Of a DNA stretch of 64,000 bases, positions 26,230 to 35,770 are shown piece by piece. The stretch covers positions 3,720,001-3,784,000 of the forward strand of contig OY969790.1 in the NCBI GenBank assembly GCA_963703125.1. The letters are read 5' to 3'. The translations under genes were made by a program, and so were the position numbers. The stretch's first letter is position 1, and the number at the start of each line of letters is the position of its first letter. The stretch comes from MFD04716-140 sp963703125. GTDB taxonomy: Bacteria; Bacteroidota; Bacteroidia; Flavobacteriales; Flavobacteriaceae. Under the pieces are notes generated by a model. The model worked only from the letters and a program-made list of their open reading frames with translations. It was not told the DNA's origin and searched no databases.

Positions 26230-28377
26230 TTACTTTAATTTGCTTTCAATATAACGTTTTTCTTCAGGTAATAGTTTATCTACTAAAGACCGGATCCGTT
26301 CTCTATAAATTTCATCTTTTAATAATTTGTCCAAAAGATCTCTCGCATATTTCTTGAATTGCCATGCGTGATGTGTTGTGGCTTGGATCAGGTCTAACAA
26401 GTTTTGGTCCGTAAAACCAAATGCCTCGTTTAAAAATTGAAACGCTCCTTGCCGGACTTCAAAAGAATAGATGGGACTCGTGTAGGCACTCAATTCATCA
26501 AAATTTTGCTTTGTATTTTGGTCCTCATAGCCATTGGTTAGAACCGCCAAGGTTAACCATAACAAGCGGATATTTTTACTGGGAAATCCTATGACTCCTT
26601 TTGTTTTATCCAAATATTTTGCTCTTTCCACCGGAAAATTTGTCCATAATTTATAAAGGGCATTCTCTTTGGTGAAATAACTAGGGTCGTCCAATAAAGT
26701 TTCAAAATCGTCTTTCATACTAGGTATATAATCCCCTTCAAGAAATGAGAGGGCCTGTCGAATTTCCAAATTACCACTGGTAAATGCATGGCGAAAAAAC
26801 TCGATAGAAAGTGATTTACCGTAATTGGAAATTATCCTCTTTTTAAGTTCAACAGATCGGCTTTCATCCCAATATTTCTGAATCATCGTTATAGTATCCC
26901 CCAAACTGGTCGTTAGCTCTTTCTGAAGATTGAATAGGTCGTTTATTGAGAGATTGTTCTTGGTTAAAATTTCTTTTGCTTGGCCATAAGGAAACTGGGT
27001 CCCGTTCAGCCATTCTTTTGTAAAATTTCTTAAATCTTGTCCACTTGCTTGCTCCATTTCTTTAATGAAGTCAGATATGGTAGCGTTCGAATATTGAAAC
27101 CTCTGTAAATACGAAGTGATTCCTTTTTTGAAGGATTTTTCTCCAATATTATTTCTCAATACCAGAAGGGCCCATGCCCCTTTTTCATAAAAGGTAAGAC
27201 TACTTGACTTGGGATCTGTCAAAGCTTCGCCTTTGCCTGTATTCGACATTTCTTGTAACTGCCTTGCTGCATCGTATAATTTCCAGTAAAAATAATCGTC
27301 CCCAAAAATCTCTTTCTCGCCCAAATAAGCATAGAAGGTAGCAAAACCTTCGTGCAGCCAGTGGTGGTTACCATCTTTTTCGGTTACCAGATCGCCGAAC
27401 CATTGGTGCGCCATTTCGTGGGCATTCACGTTTACGTAATTTTTATCGATGAAGGCGGTAGAGTCGATGACATAGCCATCTGAAAAAATGGTTGCCCCGG
27501 TATTTTCCATGCCCGCATACAGAAAATCCCGAACCGGAACCTGTTTATAATTTTGCCAAGGATAGGGAAACCCAATTTCCGATTCCAAAAAATCAAAGAT
27601 TTTTTTCGTGTATCTGTAGGTAGGTTCAACTCGCAAGCTATCCGCTGGGTAGTAATAGTTTTCTATGGGAATACCACTTGATGAAGTGATCTCTTGCTTT
27701 TTGTAGTCACCAATAACAAAGGCCAAGAGATAACTGCTCATCGGTTTTTGCATATCGAAATTCCATTTTCGAACCTCTGCGGATTCCATTTGGGTCGAAA
27801 CCAGTTTTCCGTTGGCAATAACCTGAAAACCTGAATATATGGAAATACTAAGATCAAACTCGATCTTTTCATTCATATCATCAAAACTGGGAAGCCAGTG
27901 ACTTGTGTACTTCCCCTGTCCTTGTGTCCAGATTTGTGTCACCAAGTCAAAATTTTGTGTTTCTCCTTTTTTACCGGGGCCAATGAAACTATCTAAAACA
28001 TCTGGAAGAGTAAATGTAAAATTGGACTCAAAAAAGTAAACAGCTTGTTTTGGAATGCAGGAATATCTTAACTCAATATCATAGCTTTTACCTTGTTTGA
28101 ACTTTTTCTGGATGATAACTGCTTTTCCGTCATTATTGAATTTAATCTTCTTTCCATCAATTCGCACTTCTGAAATCTCCATATTCTTGGCATCCAAAAA
28201 AATAGAATCCACATTGGCCAAAACTTCAAATTTATATTCTACAACTCCATTGATTCGTTTTTCCTCAACATTGGGAATGATTTGAACCTGCCCACTAATA
28301 AAATCAACTTTATCCTGAACCTGCGCTAAACAATAAATGCTAAAAAATAAAATTGAAATGAATATCGGGATCCGCAT
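26230..28377 (-). CDS. M1 family metallopeptidase (aminopeptidase N-like), exported
   Basis: A 715-residue zinc aminopeptidase with a signal peptide (FFSIYCLAQ). The N-terminal beta-domain is followed by the catalytic domain with HEMAHQWFGDL (His320) and the third ligand in WLHEGFATFYAYLG, spaced as in M1 enzymes. The GAMEN exopeptidase motif appears as AGMENTG. A C-terminal helical domain completes the protein. It should cleave N-terminal residues from peptides in the periplasm. Unlike the protein at 3800-6646, its active site is intact. First gene of an operon with the patatin gene. Confidence 0.93.
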   Translation of the reverse strand: MRIPIFISILFFSIYCLAQVQDKVDFISGQVQIIPNVEEKRINGVVEYKFEVLANVDSIFLDAKNMEISEVRIDGKKIKFNNDGKAVIIQKKFKQGKSYDIELRYSCIPKQAVYFFESNFTFTLPDVLDSFIGPGKKGETQNFDLVTQIWTQGQGKYTSHWLPSFDDMNEKIEFDLSISIYSGFQVIANGKLVSTQMESAEVRKWNFDMQKPMSSYLLAFVIGDYKKQEITSSSGIPIENYYYPADSLRVEPTYRYTKKIFDFLESEIGFPYPWQNYKQVPVRDFLYAGMENTGATIFSDGYVIDSTAFIDKNYVNVNAHEMAHQWFGDLVTEKDGNHHWLHEGFATFYAYLGEKEIFGDDYFYWKLYDAARQLQEMSNTGKGEALTDPKSSSLTFYEKGAWALLVLRNNIGEKSFKKGITSYLQRFQYSNATISDFIKEMEQASGQDLRNFTKEWLNGTQFPYGQAKEILTKNNLSINDLFNLQKELTTSLGDTITMIQKYWDESRSVELKKRIISNYGKSLSIEFFRHAFTSGNLEIRQALSFLEGDYIPSMKDDFETLLDDPSYFTKENALYKLWTNFPVERAKYLDKTKGVIGFPSKNIRLLWLTLAVLTNGYEDQNTKQNFDELSAYTSPIYSFEVRQGAFQFLNEAFGFTDQNLLDLIQATTHHAWQFKKYARDLLDKLLKDEIYRERIRSLVDKLLPEEKRYIESKLK

Positions 28378-28402
28378 AAAATTTAAAATTCAAGAGTCGC
28401 AT

Positions 28403-28410
28403 CAAAATTA
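28403..28410 (-). promoter_or_regulatory. -7 promoter element for the M1 peptidase-patatin operon
   Basis: Minus strand TAATTTTG matches TAnnTTTG, 25 nt before the M1 start codon. No convincing -33 TTG. Confidence 0.5.
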
Positions 28411-28455
28411 ACATTTTAGATTGCACCTAAGTGTACGAAGCCCTAATTTAGTGGA

Positions 28456-30561
28456 ATGAATGCCAATTTTCTCCAAACACCCATTACGTATCTCAAAGGA
28501 GTTGGCCCTAGCAGGGCAGATGTTCTGCAATCAGAATTGGGCATTGGCACCTATCAGGATCTGATCAATCTTTTCCCCAATAGATATTTGGACAAGACCC
28601 AATATTATAAGATTTCCCAGTTACAGAAGAACAATGCCGAGATACAGATTATCGGGAAGATTATTCATATCAAAACAATTGAATATCAAAAAGGGAAACG
28701 ACTGGTTGCCTCTTTTGTTGATGAAACCGGAGAAATGGAATTGGTGTGGTTCCGTGGGCAAAAATGGATACGGGAAAATCTAAAATTGAATACTGATTAT
28801 GTGATTTTTGGAAAATGTACTTGGTTCAACGGAAAGTTTTCAATGCCACATCCAGAGATGGAATTACTTTCAGAACATGAGCAAGGTCTGAAAATTGCCA
28901 TGCAACCCATTTATCCATCTACAGACAAATTAGGGAATTCTGGGATCACCAATAGGGTCATCAATAAATTGATGCAACAATTGTTTATGGAGGTGCAAGG
29001 CAAGTTTTCTGAAACCCTATCCCCCAGCCTGTTGCAAGAGTTGAAACTTATCCCTAAAAGTGAAGCGCTCTTCAATGTTCATTTCCCCAAAAACCAGAAA
29101 TTATTGGCTAAGGCCCAATTTAGATTAAAGTTTGAGGAGCTTTTTTATATTCAAATTCAACTGATAGCTAAAAAAATGCTACGGCAGCAAAAAATCAAAG
29201 GCTTCCCCTTTGGTCAAGTTGGCGAATTGTTTACTGATTTTTATAAGAACCATTTACCGTTTGCGCTCACTGATGCCCAAAAAAGAGTTATAAAGGAAAT
29301 AAGGTCAGATTTGGGAAGCAATGCTCAAATGAATAGACTTTTGCAGGGCGATGTAGGTTCGGGAAAGACCATTGTAGCAGTCATGATCATGCTCTTGGCA
29401 ATTGATAATGGATTCCAGGCCTGCTTGATGGCACCAACCGAAATACTTGCAAATCAGCATTACAATGGGGTAAAGGAACTTCTGGAAGGTACGGGAGTAA
29501 CATGTGCCTTATTGACTGGTTCAGTTAAAAAGTCTGATCGGAAACCCATACATGAACAGCTTGAAAGTGGCGAACTACATATTCTTATTGGGACACATGC
29601 GCTTTTGGAGGATAAGGTCCGGTACAAGAACTTGGGATTGGCCATTGTTGATGAACAACATAGGTTCGGGGTTGCACAGCGGTCAAAACTTTGGCACAAA
29701 AATGACATCCCCCCCCACGTATTGGTAATGACCGCAACCCCTATTCCTAGAACTTTGGCAATGAGTTTATATGGAGATTTGGATATTTCTGTGATTGACG
29801 AGCTTCCTCCAGGTCGAAAACCTATTACTACTGTTCATAGATATGATTCCAATCGATTAAAGGTTTTCAAGTTCATAAGGGATGAAATCGTCAAGGGGCG
29901 CCAGATTTATATCGTATACCCACTTATTCAAGAATCCGAGGCAATGGACTATAAGGATTTGATGGATGGCTATGAGAGTATCGTGCGCGAATTTCCCCTA
30001 CCTCAGTATCAAATTTCCATTGTGCACGGTCAAATGAAACCAGTGGACAAGGATTTTGAAATGGAGCGGTTTGTGAAGGGCGAAACTCAAATTATGGTGG
30101 CAACAACGGTAATTGAGGTCGGTGTCAACGTTCCAAATGCTTCGGTAATGATCATTGAAAGTGCCGAACGTTTTGGGCTTTCACAATTACATCAACTGAG
30201 GGGACGTGTAGGTCGTGGTGCGGATCAGAGTTACTGCATTTTGATGACAGGACATAAGTTGTCTTCAGAAGCAAAGACCCGACTTCATACCATGGTACAG
30301 ACCAACGATGGTTTTGAGATTGCCGAAGTAGATCTTCGGTTAAGGGGGCCAGGTGATTTAATGGGAACGCAGCAAAGTGGAATCCTAAATTTGAAAATAG
30401 CCGACATTATCAGGGACAATGACATTCTTAAAACAGCAAGGTATTATGCGCTGCAGCTACTTAAAAATGACCCTGGTCTTGAAAGACCAGATAATTTAGT
30501 CATTCGGCACACTTATGCCCAGTTGATCAAGCACAAGAATATTTGGACTTATATAAGCTAA
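28456..30561 (+). CDS. recG: ATP-dependent DNA helicase RecG
   Basis: RecG is a branch-migrating helicase that remodels stalled replication forks and Holliday junctions. The 701-residue protein has the N-terminal wedge (OB-fold) domain, where YLKGVGPSRADVL marks the start, then helicase motifs: Walker A GDVGSGKT, VDEQHRFG (DEQH box), TATPIPRT, and the late QLRGRVGRG with the TRG-like region. Length is normal. It is divergent from the M1 operon, 78 nt away. Confidence 0.96.
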   Translation: MNANFLQTPITYLKGVGPSRADVLQSELGIGTYQDLINLFPNRYLDKTQYYKISQLQKNNAEIQIIGKIIHIKTIEYQKGKRLVASFVDETGEMELVWFRGQKWIRENLKLNTDYVIFGKCTWFNGKFSMPHPEMELLSEHEQGLKIAMQPIYPSTDKLGNSGITNRVINKLMQQLFMEVQGKFSETLSPSLLQELKLIPKSEALFNVHFPKNQKLLAKAQFRLKFEELFYIQIQLIAKKMLRQQKIKGFPFGQVGELFTDFYKNHLPFALTDAQKRVIKEIRSDLGSNAQMNRLLQGDVGSGKTIVAVMIMLLAIDNGFQACLMAPTEILANQHYNGVKELLEGTGVTCALLTGSVKKSDRKPIHEQLESGELHILIGTHALLEDKVRYKNLGLAIVDEQHRFGVAQRSKLWHKNDIPPHVLVMTATPIPRTLAMSLYGDLDISVIDELPPGRKPITTVHRYDSNRLKVFKFIRDEIVKGRQIYIVYPLIQESEAMDYKDLMDGYESIVREFPLPQYQISIVHGQMKPVDKDFEMERFVKGETQIMVATTVIEVGVNVPNASVMIIESAERFGLSQLHQLRGRVGRGADQSYCILMTGHKLSSEAKTRLHTMVQTNDGFEIAEVDLRLRGPGDLMGTQQSGILNLKIADIIRDNDILKTARYYALQLLKNDPGLERPDNLVIRHTYAQLIKHKNIWTYIS

Positions 30562-30615
30562 GAAAAGGCCCGATATTCATCTTGTCCTTTCTAAATTTAA
30601 GGATACAATTTTGAT

Positions 30616-31731
30616 TTAATTGAAATCTTCATTATTCTGTAGTTTCAAAATATAACTGGCAATAGCATCCCTATTTGGTTCATCTGGTGCCCTTCTTTGT
30701 GCAACCTTTAGGTGCTTTAAGGCTATTTTGTAATTGCCGACCGCCGAATATCCTCTGGCTAAGCCAAAATCGACCGGCCATTCACCTTTGTAGGCCTTCC
30801 CATTAAATTTGAAAACTTCGAGCGCCCTATCTTTGTTTCCCTGTGCAATTAATTGTCGTCCATACGCATGTATCTCAAAAACAGTCCCGCTCTTCAAGGC
30901 TTCATCCATAATAGCGTTCGCCTCGTTAACCTTCCCTAGTTTTTCAAGAATACCTGCTTTTATGCTCAAATTGTTAAAATCCTTTTTACTGAAAAACTGT
31001 CCTTCAATGGCGGCATTGATCCAACCTAGTGCTTCATTTAGATTACCTCCGTTGGCTAGGGAGAATGATGCCGCCTGTTCCCAGGTTGACCTATTGAAAC
31101 CAGGAGAATCTTGTAGCTTTTGACGAATATCGCCCAAAACAACATTGGTTACATTCACATCAATCTTCAACGGGATTCGCTTTTTTTCCCAGTCTAGGGC
31201 AATTATTGTTGATCCAGGCAGTACATCGATAAAAAAATAGGTCAATTGTTCAGTATATGGAATCTCTATGGTATTGACATCCATACGTACGGCATCTTCC
31301 TCGGGAGTATAAAAATAACTGCCCCAAGCCGTATGGTTTTTCGAAAATATAATAGTTGCCTTGTCATTTTCATAAACTATCATATGAAGGCCGTACTTTC
31401 CTGCCGGTAAATCGTGTCCTTCTACCTTTACGTCATGTGTAAAGCTTATGACCGTGTTTTCGTTGGCACCTGCCCTCCATGGCGATTCTTTTGCTGTACC
31501 AAAACCAAGATTATTCATGCCATAGGGAACCAAGGAACCCCAAATTTCCCTATTATTGACATTCGGGCGGGAGTAAACTACCTCAATATCCGTAATACCA
31601 ATACGCTGTGATACTTTTGCCAGCTGACTGCCTTGAGGAAGGTTTAACTGAGCAGTTAATTTGACCGAGCAAGAAACAACGATCAGTATACTTAAAATCA
31701 CACTTTTTTTATACAAGTTTTTCATATTCAT
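30616..31731 (-). CDS. DUF2911 domain protein with C-terminal TPR-like repeats
   Basis: A 371-residue exported protein. The signal peptide (VILSILIVVSCSVKLTAQ) has a Cys, but not in a clean lipobox. Residues about 35-180 form the DUF2911 domain (VVYSRPNVNNREIWG, SPWRAGANENT, LPAGKYGLHMI). The C-terminal half from about 205 is helical with TPR-like helix pairs (EALGWINAAIEG, ANAIMDEALKSG, IALKHLKVAQRRAP). The function of DUF2911 is unknown. Two ATG codons, at 31731 and 31725, are possible starts. A near-consensus -7 element (TACCTTG, one T short) lies at 31751-31757. Confidence 0.85.
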   Translation of the reverse strand: MNMKNLYKKSVILSILIVVSCSVKLTAQLNLPQGSQLAKVSQRIGITDIEVVYSRPNVNNREIWGSLVPYGMNNLGFGTAKESPWRAGANENTVISFTHDVKVEGHDLPAGKYGLHMIVYENDKATIIFSKNHTAWGSYFYTPEEDAVRMDVNTIEIPYTEQLTYFFIDVLPGSTIIALDWEKKRIPLKIDVNVTNVVLGDIRQKLQDSPGFNRSTWEQAASFSLANGGNLNEALGWINAAIEGQFFSKKDFNNLSIKAGILEKLGKVNEANAIMDEALKSGTVFEIHAYGRQLIAQGNKDRALEVFKFNGKAYKGEWPVDFGLARGYSAVGNYKIALKHLKVAQRRAPDEPNRDAIASYILKLQNNEDFN

Positions 31732-31925
31732 AGTTTTGGGTGATTCATAACAAGGTATCTATACACTAGGTGTAAATACGTTACAATTTTGTTAAATTGT
31801 CAGTCTATCATGTTAAATTGAGCAGTTTTAAAACTTGTAGGCTGTCAAGTGTGAAAAAAGGCCATTCCGAACGTTGAACATCGTAATTTTCTCATACAAA
31901 AATTTCCTAAAACTGCTAGTTTCAT

Positions 31926-31933
31926 TAGCTTTG
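31926..31933 (+). promoter_or_regulatory. -7 promoter element for the leu operon
   Basis: TAGCTTTG matches TAnnTTTG, 22 nt before the leuC ATG. I see no leader peptide rich in branched-chain residues and no attenuator hairpin here. Confidence 0.6.
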
Positions 31934-31955
31934 TTGACTTAGAACATTGTGATTT

Positions 31956-33377
31956 ATGAGTACAAAAAAGACACTATTTGACAAAGTATGGGATTCCCAT
32001 GTAGTACAGAGTATAAAAAATGGACCGGACGTTCTATTTATTGACCGTCATATGGTTCATGAGGTTACTAGTCCCGTTGCATTCCTAGGGATTAAGAACC
32101 GTGCCATTAAGGTCATGTACCCCGAAAAGACCTTTGCTACTGCGGATCATAATACCCCAACAATCAATCAGCATTTACCTGTAGAAGATCCATTATCTGC
32201 CAACCAGCTGCGAATGTTGGAGGAGAATTCGAAAGAATTTGGTATTTCCTATTGGGGCTTGGGCCATGAGAAAAATGGTATTGTACATGTTGTGGGTCCT
32301 GAATATGGAATTACGCAACCCGGTGCCACTATAGTATGTGGCGACTCGCATACATCAACACATGGAGCCTTTGGTGCCATTGCTTTTGGCATTGGAACCT
32401 CGGAAGTTGAAATGGTTTTGGCAACCCAATGTATTATGCAAACAAAACCGAAGAGTATGCGCATAAATGTAGAAGGAAGCCTTGGTAGAGGAGTTACACC
32501 CAAAGATGTCGCCCTTTATATAATCTCCCAATTGTCTACCTCAGGAGCCACGGGTTACTTCGTTGAATATGCGGGGCAAGTTTTCCGTGATATGACGATG
32601 GAAGGCCGAATGACCGTATGTAACCTTAGTATTGAAATGGGTGCTCGTGGCGGAATGATAGCCCCTGACGAGAAAACTTTCCATTATATAAAAGAGAGGG
32701 AATTTACCCCTAAAGGTGATGCTTGGAATACTGCAATGGATTATTGGCAAACTTTGCAAACGGACGAGGGGGCACAGTTTGACAAAGAGATCACTTTCAA
32801 TGCTTCAGACATAGAACCAATGATTACCTACGGTACGAATCCTGGAATGGGTATCGGAATTTCAAACGGGATTCCAATGGCGGATGCCGTTGAAGGTGGA
32901 GCGGCAACGTATCACAAATCCTTAAAATATATGGATTTTCATGAAGGCGATAGTATGATGGGCAAAAAAATAGATTTTGTATTTCTCGGCAGTTGTACAA
33001 ACGGTCGCATAGAAGATTTTAGGGCTTTTGCATCTATTGTAAAAGGAAGGAAAAAGGCGGATAATGTAACCGCATGGTTGGTTCCTGGATCTCATAAGGT
33101 AGAAGCTGCCATTAAGGAGGAAGGTATTCTGCATATTTTGCATGAAGCTGGTTTCCAGTTAAGGGAACCAGGTTGTTCTGCATGTCTGGCAATGAATGAA
33201 GATAAAATTCCTGCTGGCAAATATGCCGTTAGTACCTCCAATCGAAATTTTGAGGGAAGGCAAGGTCCAGGAGCACGAACCCTTTTGGCAAGTCCGCTAG
33301 TAGCCGCAGCTGCGGCTGTTACTGGAAAGGTAACGGACCTAGGGAACTTATGGAACTTGAAGCTGTCTAATCACTAG
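31956..33377 (+). CDS. leuC: 3-isopropylmalate dehydratase large subunit
   Basis: LeuC with LeuD isomerises 2-isopropylmalate to 3-isopropylmalate in leucine synthesis. The 473-residue protein keeps the aconitase-type [4Fe-4S] ligands: Cys in VVCGDSHTSTHGAFG, and the pair in LGSCTNGR and GCSACLAMN. Length is typical of bacterial LeuC (about 465-475). It is the first gene of a four-gene leu cluster; leuD follows after 24 nt. Confidence 0.97.
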   Translation: MSTKKTLFDKVWDSHVVQSIKNGPDVLFIDRHMVHEVTSPVAFLGIKNRAIKVMYPEKTFATADHNTPTINQHLPVEDPLSANQLRMLEENSKEFGISYWGLGHEKNGIVHVVGPEYGITQPGATIVCGDSHTSTHGAFGAIAFGIGTSEVEMVLATQCIMQTKPKSMRINVEGSLGRGVTPKDVALYIISQLSTSGATGYFVEYAGQVFRDMTMEGRMTVCNLSIEMGARGGMIAPDEKTFHYIKEREFTPKGDAWNTAMDYWQTLQTDEGAQFDKEITFNASDIEPMITYGTNPGMGIGISNGIPMADAVEGGAATYHKSLKYMDFHEGDSMMGKKIDFVFLGSCTNGRIEDFRAFASIVKGRKKADNVTAWLVPGSHKVEAAIKEEGILHILHEAGFQLREPGCSACLAMNEDKIPAGKYAVSTSNRNFEGRQGPGARTLLASPLVAAAAAVTGKVTDLGNLWNLKLSNH

Positions 33378-33401
33378 TACCTAATTACAAATATTTTTAA
33401 A

Positions 33402-33998
33402 ATGGCATACGATAAATTCAATATACTTACAACAACTGCTGTTCCACTTCCAATAGAAAATGTGGATACAGATCAAATAATCCCGGCGCGGTTTTTAAAG
33501 GCCACAGAGCGCAAAGGATTTGGCGATAATCTTTTTAGGGATTGGCGGTATGATAGCAATAATTCCCCTAAAGAGGATTTTATACTGAACAACCCAAAAT
33601 TTAGCGGAAAGATTCTGGTCGGAGGAAAGAACTTTGGTTCCGGATCATCGCGCGAACATGCGGCATGGGCTGTTTATGATTATGGATTTAGATGTGTGGT
33701 TTCCAGTTTTTTTGCGGATATATTTCGTAACAATTGTTTGAATATTGGCGTTCTCCCCGTTCAGGTTAGTCCGGCTTTTTTAGAGAAAATATTTAAAGCC
33801 ATAGACTCAGACCCTAATACAAAACTAGAAGTACATCTACCCGATCAAAAAATAACACTTCTAACTACAGGCGAGTCCGAAAGTTTTGACATTAATGATT
33901 ATAAAAAATCAAATATGTTGAATGGCTTTGATGATATTGACTATTTACTGAATATTAAGGAAGGCATTCGATCTTTTGCTAAAACCACCCCGCTTTAA
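33402..33998 (+). CDS. leuD: 3-isopropylmalate dehydratase small subunit
   Basis: The 198-residue swivel domain partner of LeuC. The signatures NVDTDQIIPARFLK near residue 19 and NFGSGSSREHAAWAVYDYGFR near 75 are intact, with the substrate-binding SSREH loop. Spacing after leuC is 24 nt, consistent with co-expression of the two subunits. Confidence 0.97.
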   Translation: MAYDKFNILTTTAVPLPIENVDTDQIIPARFLKATERKGFGDNLFRDWRYDSNNSPKEDFILNNPKFSGKILVGGKNFGSGSSREHAAWAVYDYGFRCVVSSFFADIFRNNCLNIGVLPVQVSPAFLEKIFKAIDSDPNTKLEVHLPDQKITLLTTGESESFDINDYKKSNMLNGFDDIDYLLNIKEGIRSFAKTTPL

Positions 33999-34043
33999 AA
34001 AATTATATTCGTAAACTTCCATTAAAAAATAAGTACTTGAGTA

Positions 34044-34097
34044 TCGATTTTTAAATCGAAAAATTATCAATTGACTTAAGTCTATTTTTTAAAAAAT
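34044..34097. promoter_or_regulatory. Cluster of three short palindromes between leuD and the leuA-like gene
   Basis: Perfect or near-perfect palindromes lie in a row: TCGATTT-TT-AAATCGA at 34044-34059, GACTTAAGTC at 34073-34082 and ATTTTTTAAAAAAT at 34084-34097. They fill the 121-nt gap inside the leu cluster. They could be mRNA hairpins that tune leuA expression or protein sites; the region is AT-rich, so chance is possible. Confidence 0.3.
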
Positions 34098-34119
34098 CAA
34101 AAGTACATTCAAGAAAGAA

Positions 34120-35634
34120 ATGAAAAAAAGAAGGATAGAAATAATGGATACCACGTTGCGTGATGGCGAACAAACGTCAGGGGTGTCCTTTTCAGTATCT
34201 GAAAAACTGACCTTGGCTAAGTTACTTTTGGAAGAATTAAACGTGGATAGAATTGAGGTAGCGTCCGCAAGAGTTTCTGAAGGGGAACTAGAGGCTGTTA
34301 AACAGATTACACAATGGGCCAAAAGCAAAGGTTTTCTTGACCGGGTAGAGGTCTTGACTTTTGTAGACGGTGGTGTCTCGATGGATTGGATGCAAAAAGC
34401 AGGCGCCAAGGTGCAAAACCTATTGACCAAAGGCTCGATGAATCACCTTACCTACCAACTCAAAAAAACTCCCGAACAACATTTTTCAGATATTGCACAG
34501 ACTTTTGAGCTGGCAAAGAAATTGGGAATTACAACAAATGTCTACTTGGAGGATTGGAGTAACGGAATGCGAAGTTCCAAGGAATATGTATATCAGTTCT
34601 TGGATTTTCTTTCCACACAACCGATTAAGCGGGTACTTTTGCCCGATACTCTTGGGATATTGACCTATTCGGAAACATCTTCCTATTTAACGGCAATAAT
34701 CAAAAAATATCCAAATATGCATTTTGATTTCCATGGCCATAACGACTATGATTTGGGTGTTGCAAATGTAATGGAAGCTGTAAAAGCTGGTTGTAAAGGA
34801 TTGCACCTTACAGTGAACGGTATGGGAGAACGAGCTGGAAATGCCCCAATGGCGAGCACGGTGGCAGTTATCAATGATTTTTTGCCGGAAGTAGAAATAG
34901 GTATCAATGAATCTTCGCTGTACAAAGTAAGTAAACTGGTTTCTGCTTTTACAGGTTTTGGAATACCGGCAAATAAACCAATTGTGGGTGAAAATGTGTT
35001 TACACAAACCGCTGGTATCCATGCCGATGGTGATAGCAAAAAGAACCTGTACTTTAGTGACTTAATGCCAGAGCGTTTCGGGAGGGTTCGCAAATATGCT
35101 TTGGGGAAAATGTCAGGGAAGGCGAACATTCAAAAAAACTTACAGGACTTAGGATTAACTTTGAATGACGAAGAGCTTAAAAAAGTAACGCAACGCATTA
35201 TTGAGTTAGGTGATAAAAAGGAACGCGTTACCAAGGAAGATCTGCCTTATATAATATCCGATGTTTTGGATAGTGATTTTCAACAAAAAGTTTTTGTGAA
35301 GTCATACGTATTGACACATTCCAAAGGATTAAAGCCCTCAACGACTATTTCCGTTGAGATCAACGGTAAAACTTTTGAAGAGCATGCGCAAGGAGATGGA
35401 CAATACGATGCTTTTATGAATGCCCTAAGAAAGGTCTACCGATCCAAAAAATTGGAATTGCCTAAATTGGTCGATTATGCCGTGCGCATACCTCCCGGAA
35501 GCAATTCAGATGCGCTTTGTGAGACAATCATCACCTGGGAAAACAATGGAAAAGAATTTATTTCACGTGGATTGGATTCCGACCAAACGGTATCGGCTAT
35601 CAAGGCCACCGAGAAAATGTTGAATATTATTTAA
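34120..35634 (+). CDS. 2-isopropylmalate synthase/citramalate synthase family enzyme
   Basis: A 504-residue DRE-TIM metallolyase that condenses acetyl-CoA with a 2-oxoacid. The catalytic barrel has MDTTLRDGEQTSG at the N-terminus (metal Asp and catalytic Arg), the HGHNDYDLGVAN metal His motif near residue 210, and VNGMGERAGNAP. The C-terminal part from about 385 is a LeuA regulatory (allosteric) domain, with GDGQYDAFMNALRK. Position between leuD and leuB argues for 2-isopropylmalate synthase, but the sequence type also resembles citramalate synthases (CimA), which would feed isoleucine; I leave the symbol open. Confidence 0.88.
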   Translation: MKKRRIEIMDTTLRDGEQTSGVSFSVSEKLTLAKLLLEELNVDRIEVASARVSEGELEAVKQITQWAKSKGFLDRVEVLTFVDGGVSMDWMQKAGAKVQNLLTKGSMNHLTYQLKKTPEQHFSDIAQTFELAKKLGITTNVYLEDWSNGMRSSKEYVYQFLDFLSTQPIKRVLLPDTLGILTYSETSSYLTAIIKKYPNMHFDFHGHNDYDLGVANVMEAVKAGCKGLHLTVNGMGERAGNAPMASTVAVINDFLPEVEIGINESSLYKVSKLVSAFTGFGIPANKPIVGENVFTQTAGIHADGDSKKNLYFSDLMPERFGRVRKYALGKMSGKANIQKNLQDLGLTLNDEELKKVTQRIIELGDKKERVTKEDLPYIISDVLDSDFQQKVFVKSYVLTHSKGLKPSTTISVEINGKTFEEHAQGDGQYDAFMNALRKVYRSKKLELPKLVDYAVRIPPGSNSDALCETIITWENNGKEFISRGLDSDQTVSAIKATEKMLNII

Positions 35635-35770
35635 AAGGGTGAAAGAACCCAGAGAATAGAATAAAGACAAAAAAATATCTTAGTGTCTATCACCTATCAG
35701 AGTACGAGAATTAAAAATGAATATTATTGATCAAGCCAGCGAATAGTGCATGGCGTAAAGCGAAAAATAC

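Noticed and set aside
30562..30615. Terminator between recG and the DUF2911 gene
   Set aside because: Only a weak five-base AAAGG/CCTTT pairing with a long loop and no T run; not enough to call.
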